Source: Leucosporidium creatinivorum (lineage: Eukaryota > Basidiomycota > Microbotryomycetes > Leucosporidiales > Leucosporidiaceae). From it: a DNA stretch of 64,000 bases. Every line of letters begins with the position of its first letter. The first letter of the stretch is position 1. A program made the position numbers and the translations under genes. Of this stretch, positions 58,501 to 64,000 are shown piece by piece. Location of the stretch: the NCBI GenBank assembly GCA_001600635.1, contig BCKL01000041.1:3637-67636 (forward strand). Direction: 5' to 3'. The notes under the pieces are model-generated. The model ran no database searches. It was given only the letters and a program-made list of their open reading frames with translations, and was not told the origin of the DNA.

Positions 58501-59376
58501 TCCGCCTTCGCGAGGACGTCGCGCTCACCTTGTATCTGCTCCCAGGGATGCTCATCGTGCACTCGAAGCGACTGTCGAGAAGTGGGTCCTACTGCATCCC
58601 ACTCGCCACTCGACTCCGCTAATCTACGCCTTCGCAGCCTCATGACCGAGATGAGCAAGGGCGGCAACGCTGCTCCTACTTCGCCAGCCGTCGACCGCCG
58701 CGAGTCCCTAGCAGATCCTTCTCTCCGTCGCGAGCTGGATGAGCTCAGGACCCAACTCAAAGAGGCCGAGAAGCGCAGCGAGCGCGAGATCAAGGCGCTC
58801 AATCAAGAGGTGAGATTTGTGGTTGTATCTCGGCGCGGATTCGCTTGCTGATGCCTTCTCTTTCCTCAGGTATCGGAGCTCGAAAGTCTGGTCGAGAGCA
58901 AGATCTACGCCGAGGACGAGCTCGTCACCGAGCTGGAGAAGTACAAGTCGCTCGCCGCCGAGGCTACCGGACCCGCTTCGTCCGCCTCGGCAAGGCCCAA
59001 GGAGAACGGTAACTCAAGTGTTCACGATGACGAGGAAAGTGGATGCGAGATGTGTGGACAGCTTGGCCACGAGTTGGACGACTGCCCCATCTGTGAGTTG
59101 CTCTCTTCGCGCCGAGCGTGTAGACTTTGCTGACGCGTCCTCCCTCGACAGTCGCCGGCTCGGCTGCTTCTCCCACCAAGTCCATTCGTCGCAACGAGTC
59201 GCCCACCCCTTCAGGTCACAGTCGTTCCGCCTCCGGCACCGAGCGCGAGTTCTGCGATGACTGCGAGGTAGGTCGAGCTCGCTCCGTCTTCCCTGCCTCC
59301 GCTGACCCCCCTTATCGACTCACAGGAGTACGGACACTCGCTGGAGAACTGCACGCTCTCCTCTGAGATCTTTTAA
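55559..59376 (+). CDS. CLIP-170-like CAP-Gly microtubule plus-end protein
   Basis: A cytoplasmic linker protein predicted to track microtubule plus ends. The start at 55559 (MALRPPSTPRAS) leads a Ser/Pro/Arg-rich region. The CAP-Gly domain spans about residues 168-240: GLEVGDAVKIEVGG, EWGGVELDAEWEGKGKNDGS and, across an intron at 56234-56289, KGTQYFACAPLCGLFL. GKNDG is the EB1-tail-binding loop. A second Ser/Pro-rich basic stretch follows. Then a long coiled coil runs with short breaks from about 56940 to 58980 (for example ELKRTAEEAKQREEEVRALL). The end has two CCHC zinc knuckles, C-x2-C-x4-H-x4-C, in CEMCGQLGHELDDC and CDDCEEYGHSLENC, as in CLIP-170 (a partner site for dynactin p150). Stop at 59374-59376. 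Confidence 0.93.
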
Positions 59377-59645
59377 GCCCGTCGGCCCCATTCTCCTTCG
59401 CCTTTCGCCCTTCTTCCTAGTTCTCTCCCTTCTTTATTGCTCGCGATTCTCGGGTTGTAGGACCCTCATGTGCAGTGCTAGATTGATAAGCAGTATCATG
59501 TCTCAGTACAGCTCAGCCAGTCGCAGCAGAAGAGCTTCGCGAGCCCTTCGCCAAGCCTCGACACAAGCTGACGAACGAAGGGGTAGTTACACAGAGCAAA
59601 GCTAACAACATGCACAGCAGAGAAAGCGAGACAAAGAAGACCTCA

Positions 59646-62619
59646 TCACTCGTCGTCATCATCATTAGCGAAGACCTTCTTCTTCTTTTTGGGCTTGGCC
59701 TCCACTTCGCTCTCGTCGCCATCCGAGTCCCACTTGCCCCTCTTCTTCAAACCCTCGATCACCCTCTCGTACAGCTCGTCCTTCTTGCCCGACACCTTCT
59801 CGCCCATGGCCCTGCAAGCCTGCTTGAGCGCCTCGACGGTGACCTTCTTCCCCTTCGACTTGAGCTCGGCGATGAAGTCCGAGAGGTCGACTTGTAGGTC
59901 GGGAGTCTGCGAGTGCGAGCGTTTGGTGTTGACCTTGTTCGAGGTGGGAATGACAGCCATGTCGTCCTGGACGATGAGGGCCTTGAGCTCGGCGAGGTGA
60001 GCGCCGCCGTTCTATAATCGACGGCAAGGTTAGCGACGAGCGGTATGTACGAGCTTCCGCGATATGCCTACCTTATGGAGAAGGCCGTACGATGGCAGGG
60101 TCTTGTCCTGAGGATCGGGAACCTCCTCGTCGAGCGCAATAGCTGCCATCGCCTGCGGGGAGAACAGTAGCCGACGTCAATAGGCGAGCGAAGTGGATCA
60201 ACTGTCGAACAAGGCGCGCACCTCGTAGTGGTAGTTGAGAGCTGAGCGCGAGAGAGCGGAGTCAGCGAGGGAGCAGCGGCGGCGCTCGGCGACCGAAAGA
60301 GCTCACCAGGATTGGGGAAGTTGTCGGGATTGTAAGGATTGTGCAGACGCTTGACGACCCTCTTGGCGACTCCTACCGCGGGCTGATCACGATCAGGGTC
60401 ATCCTCAGCTGTAGAAAGATGAAGTCAGCTTCCATCTCGTCCAGGCGATCTTGCAAGACATTTACTCGGCGGCTCGATGATGCTGAGCGTGCTGGTGAGT
60501 CCGTGGTCGCGAACATCGTCGGCGTAGGGAAGCTGGCACAGGTGAATGCCGGCCGAAGCGATGCGCACGCCGTTGATGACCTCTTCCTCCTGCTCGGCGA
60601 GGCGAGGCGGTCAGCCGAAGGCTCGCATCTGCAGGCCGAGTCGGCGCACCTGAGGAATCAAGATAACGATCTGAGGCTTCGAGATGGAACGAGCGATGAG
60701 GACGCCGTAGCCGATGACCTGCTTCTTGATCATCGAAGTCCAGAGAGCGGCGAAAGTGCGAGTGCTGCCCGAGTGCGTTTCCTCGTTAGGGACGATGAAG
60801 TGGGCGTGCTTGACGTGCTCCCCAAAATTAGGCATGTTCATCGAACGAGGCTTGAAGCCGAGCAGATTGAGACCGGTGGGGAGACCGAGAGCCTGCGAAG
60901 GCGGATGATCAGCAGTGGCTCGCCTAAGAAGCCGAGGAGGACATACCTTGAGCTTCTTCAGTTCGTTGTCGTCAAAGAAGATCTGGCTCGCCTTCTTGCC
61001 CTTCTCGGGGTTGGCCCTGCCGATTTGGAAGCACTTCTTGATGCTCTCCTTAGGGAGCGGCTCCTTGTCATCCTGCGCGGCGAGACCGCGGGTCAGCTTT
61101 AAACTCATGGTAGAGAGACACACGAACGAACCCCGGTCTTGGCAGAGGTAGTCATGACGACCTCTCGGCCTTCGCGCGACTCGAGGTTGACCTTGGTTGC
61201 CACACGCTTCTTCTCTTCGCCGACGAGGTTGTAGCTGCGAAGAGGGAAGTCGAGGCATCAGTGATCGCTCGAGCAAGGACTGGAGCGATCATCGCGTACC
61301 CAGCGACACCGATGGTGAGCTTGTCGCCGAGGGTGAAGGGGATCTTGAAAGCGGTTCGTTTAGTCGCCTCTTTAGCTCGGAGAGCAGTGATGAAGGCGAT
61401 GAGGGTAGCGTTGAGGCTGGTAGGCGCTTCGGGCCACGGAGCGTCGTCGTTTTCGCCGGTGATGAGCTCCTGCAAGTCACAAGTGTGTGAGCAACGACTT
61501 CGGCACACGGCGCGGCGATCAACTCACTCCGTATATCTTGTCCAGATCAAAGGCGACGTCGGGCTTGGGTGGAATGAAGATGTGGTGAAGCTCGTGCTGC
61601 GCGTCTCGGAAGTCCTGTGAAGGGAGCGGCGAGGGTCAACGACAGCTCTCGCGCCCGGCTAAGCGAGACCTACCGTGATCTTCCTCGCCGCGGGTGAGGC
61701 TTTCGACATCATGCCGTCGTAGGGATCGTCGTTATCGGTGATGAGCATGACACGCTTCGACATGCGCTTGTTGGGTGCCCTGCGTGGTAAGAACGTCAGC
61801 TTGAGCTTCGCCGAGCATCTCAATCGCACTCACTTGTCGTTGAACCGAGACATCGCAAGACCAAGGGCGCCGGCGAGGACGTTGTCGTCCTCTTCGTTTG
61901 GCTTAAACATGTCGTAGATGGAGTTGGGGTCGTCCTCGATCTCTGGCAAGCGAAATTGTCAGCTCAGGAAGGAGTGCCGAGCCGGAGAGACTCACCTTCC
62001 AGCTTGGTTCTGAGGTCCCTGATACTACCGGCGGTGATCTTCTGCAAGTCGAGCACCTGCGTGCAGTGCTTCATGTCGGTGGTCTCGTCGCTGGAGTACT
62101 CCTGGAAGCGCGAACGGACCATCAGCTCGACTTCCCGAGCGCCGACGGCCTCTCCAGCTCACCGTATTAAAGACGAAGATGCCGACGAGGTCTTTGGGAT
62201 TGCTGATAACCTTGCGCTTCATCATGGCGAGCGCCGCCCTCAGCGCCAGCTCCATCTTGCTCTGAGCGTTCTTGGGCGGCTCGTCGCCCCTCCCTTTCCA
62301 TCCGAGCTGGGCCGACTGGCTCAAAGCACCTGTAGAAGATTTAAGGCTATCACGTTGCGAGGTGTCGAGCATGTTGGGAGTCGCCTCGATGAGAAAGAGG
62401 AACGCCTCCGTCGTGTGTTGGTACTGTTTAACGTCAGGCGCTCAGCTCGTGCTGTAGCGGACAGGTACAAAGATACAGCAGGGGACTCACGTAGTCGGCG
62501 AGATCATCCTCGTCGTCGTCTTGCTGACCTGGCCTCCATTCGTCTGCAAGCAAGGCGAGGCTGTGAGCTCGACGCGTACGTTGTTGGGCAGCAGGATAAA
62601 GCTTACCGAAACCGCTCAT
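59646..62619 (-). CDS. KU70: Ku70, DNA double-strand-break end-binding subunit
   Basis: The 70-kDa subunit of the Ku heterodimer, which binds broken DNA ends for non-homologous end joining and caps telomeres. The first exon is MSGF (62619-62607), followed by DEWRPGQQDDDEDDLADY. The von Willebrand-like domain has AFLFLIEATPNML, DLVGIFVFNT and RVMLITDNDDP. The beta-barrel core has FKIPFTLGDKLTIGVAGYA, KKCFQIGRANPEKG, FDDNELKKLKALGLPTGLNL, LGFKPRSMNMPNFGEHVKH and SRTFAALW-like text. The arm has RVVKRLHNPYNPDNFPNPAL and HYEAMAAIALDEEVPDPQDK. A C-terminal SAP motif follows (LSDFIAELKSKGKKVTVEAL, then CRAMGEKVSGKKDELYERVI), the hallmark of Ku70 against Ku80. Stop at 59646-59648. About 13 exons. Confidence 0.95.
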
Positions 62620-63100
62620 AGCTTCTATAGCTTGCTGTAGTGCTTTCGGAGCTGCAGGCGAGTTGCGGAGACCGAGATGTGAGCAGTCGCTGGGAGAGAG
62701 GTGAGCGAGCGCACCGAGCGCGGTTGACCTTCTGCTGAGAGTGTAAGTCAGGCTGTTGCCATCGCTGGTCGACTGTTCGCTGCTTTCTACTAGCGGGCGC
62801 TGATTGTCCTTTCGCCGTCTCGCTTCATTGGGCAGGCGACCAAGGGCCCGGCTGCTCGGCGTTGACGAGTCGCTTCGCCAGCCTGAGCTTCGTTCAGCGT
62901 TGCACGACCGACGAGAGCACGAGCGCAGCTCAAAAAATGACAAACAGGCTTTGTAGGAGTCTGCTGCACGCGACGAAACGGCGGATAACGCAGACGAGCG
63001 GGACTTCGGCGCTCACTTTCACCTCGCAGGCCCCGAGATCTGCACTGATGACTGCTTTTGACTCCGTTAAGACTCCTCCGGCTCTTCTGTACTACTACTA
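62620..63100. other. Intergenic region upstream of KU70
   Basis: 481 nt holding the KU70 promoter and the 3' region of the formate dehydrogenase gene. A short TAC run sits next to the FDH stop (about 63090-63104). No gene is supported. Confidence 0.5.
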
Positions 63101-64000
63101 CTACCTCTTACCGTAAGACTTGGTAGCGTACTCTCCATCGGCGACGATGATGTCGCTCGGGGTTTGCGCCGAGCCGGTGCGCCAGTTGTCGAGGATCTTC
63201 CTGGTGCCGGCGGCGTAGCGCTGTTGGGCGTCGAGCGTGGTTCCGGAGTAGTGAGCGACCCTGGAGAGCGGTGAGAAGTCGAGCCAAGGCGAGAGAGGGG
63301 GAGGAAGGAAGCAAGGAGAGGCGAGGTCAGCTAGAAGCTCAGAGCACGAGGAGAGATGAGATAGCTCACATTCCGTTCCCGTTGCCGTGGGGACCGCGCA
63401 TCGAGCGCCAAGGGTGGTCACCCGGCGCAGGCTGCTGGGCCCAGACATCTCCGGCGCTGGTGAGCAAGGCAGAAGGTCAGCTTCGGCGAGGCGAAGAGAG
63501 GCAGAGGAAGGCTCACTATCCAGCAATGTGACCCGACTCGAGAGCAGCAGCAATATCCTCGGCAACACAGAGAGCACCACGAGCCTGCGGAACGAGTGGG
63601 GAAGGTCAGCGAGTATGCTTCGGCGAAGGCAAGGAGCTGAAGACGAACAGTGTTTACGATCCAGGCTCCCTTCTTGAGGTAGCTCAGAGTCTCCTTGTTG
63701 ATGATACCGCGAGTAGACTCGTGCAGCGGGCAGTTGATGGTGAGGACGTCGAGTTGACCGAGGAACTCCTTGAGGTCCTCGACTCGGCGAGCGCTCACGG
63801 CCTTCTCGGCCTCGGCGGGGAGGGACTGGTAGTCATCTATGTGCGGAGGTCGATTCAGTGAGGCTCGGTGATCTTTCCTGATCGAAGACAAACAGTAGAG
63901 GAGCTCCTTGGGCTCGAACGGGAGGAGACGTTGAAGAACTCGGTAGCCGATGCGACCAGCGCCGAGGGTTCCGATGACCTTGGCCTCGAGGTCGTACGCG
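63101..64000 (-). CDS. FDH1: NAD-dependent formate dehydrogenase (C-terminal part; runs off the window)
   Basis: Oxidises formate to CO2 with NAD, a detoxifying and C1 step in fungi. Only the C-terminal part is inside the window, since this minus-strand gene continues beyond 64000. The Rossmann loop [18 protein letters not shown] is near the edge, then [40 protein letters not shown] and [20 protein letters not shown] follow; the conserved Arg is in [24 protein letters not shown], then the GNGNGM block with [18 protein letters not shown], carries the catalytic His region typical of FDH. The end is ATKSYGKR, stop at 63101-63103, slightly shorter than many relatives. The donor at about 63893 reads GTTTGT, which is unusual but still GT. 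Confidence 0.95.

Overview
The window is about 64 kb of GC-rich nuclear DNA from a fungus. Its compact, intron-dense genes and gene content best fit a basidiomycete yeast, probably of the Pucciniomycotina/Microbotryomycetes type (Rhodotorula, Sporobolomyces, Leucosporidium and relatives); that placement is inference. Most introns are 50-120 nt, with GTGAG/GTGCG donors, a GCTGAC branch site and CTACAG/CNCAG acceptors. I see 26 protein genes, the last cut off by the right edge. There is no rRNA, tRNA, CRISPR array, LTR element or intact transposon that I can support.

Layout, left to right. 0.2-6.1 kb (-): an uncharacterised protein with a FAR1/WRKY-GCM1-like zinc finger, then a JHD1-type PHD-JmjC histone demethylase. 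6.8-7.2 kb: a displaced copy of the 3' end of DBP10. 7.6-16 kb: mevalonate diphosphate decarboxylase (+), short-form RNase Z (-), an F-box protein (+) and threonine deaminase ILV1 (-). 16-17.7 kb: NSE3/MAGE (+). 17.8-20.4 kb: a divergent pair of I-PpoI-like His-Me finger nuclease genes, the most unusual locus here. 20.7-30 kb: a Vps3844-like membrane protein (+), then an acetate-transporter family protein, a secreted serine beta-lactamase-like hydrolase and a protein kinase (all -). 30.5-34.2 kb (-): an APC amino-acid/GABA-type permease and a Dpb3/CHRAC histone-fold protein. 34.4-45.9 kb (+): WDR6/RTT10, sphingosine-1-phosphate lyase, a THO1-like SAP protein and a membrane-anchored SGNH esterase-like protein. 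46-50.6 kb (-): a C2H2 transcription factor and a pepsin-like aspartic protease. 51.4-59.4 kb (+): DBP10 helicase and a CLIP-170-like CAP-Gly protein. 59.6-64 kb (-): KU70 and the C-terminal part of formate dehydrogenase.

Most are conserved housekeeping genes with no single pathway linking them. Several concern chromatin or genome maintenance (JHD1, NSE3, Dpb3-like, KU70), but they are scattered and orientation does not suggest co-regulation. The loci most worth a second look are the nuclease pair with its shared leader and near-matching intron position; the DBP10 3' copy, whose exons are almost unchanged while its intron has diverged; two 63-nt stopless introns inside catalytic cores; and a TCGGCG/CGCCGA word recurring in introns.

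Gene ends and starts come from reading frames, splice-site logic and family motifs. Internal exon borders are stated only where worked out base by base.
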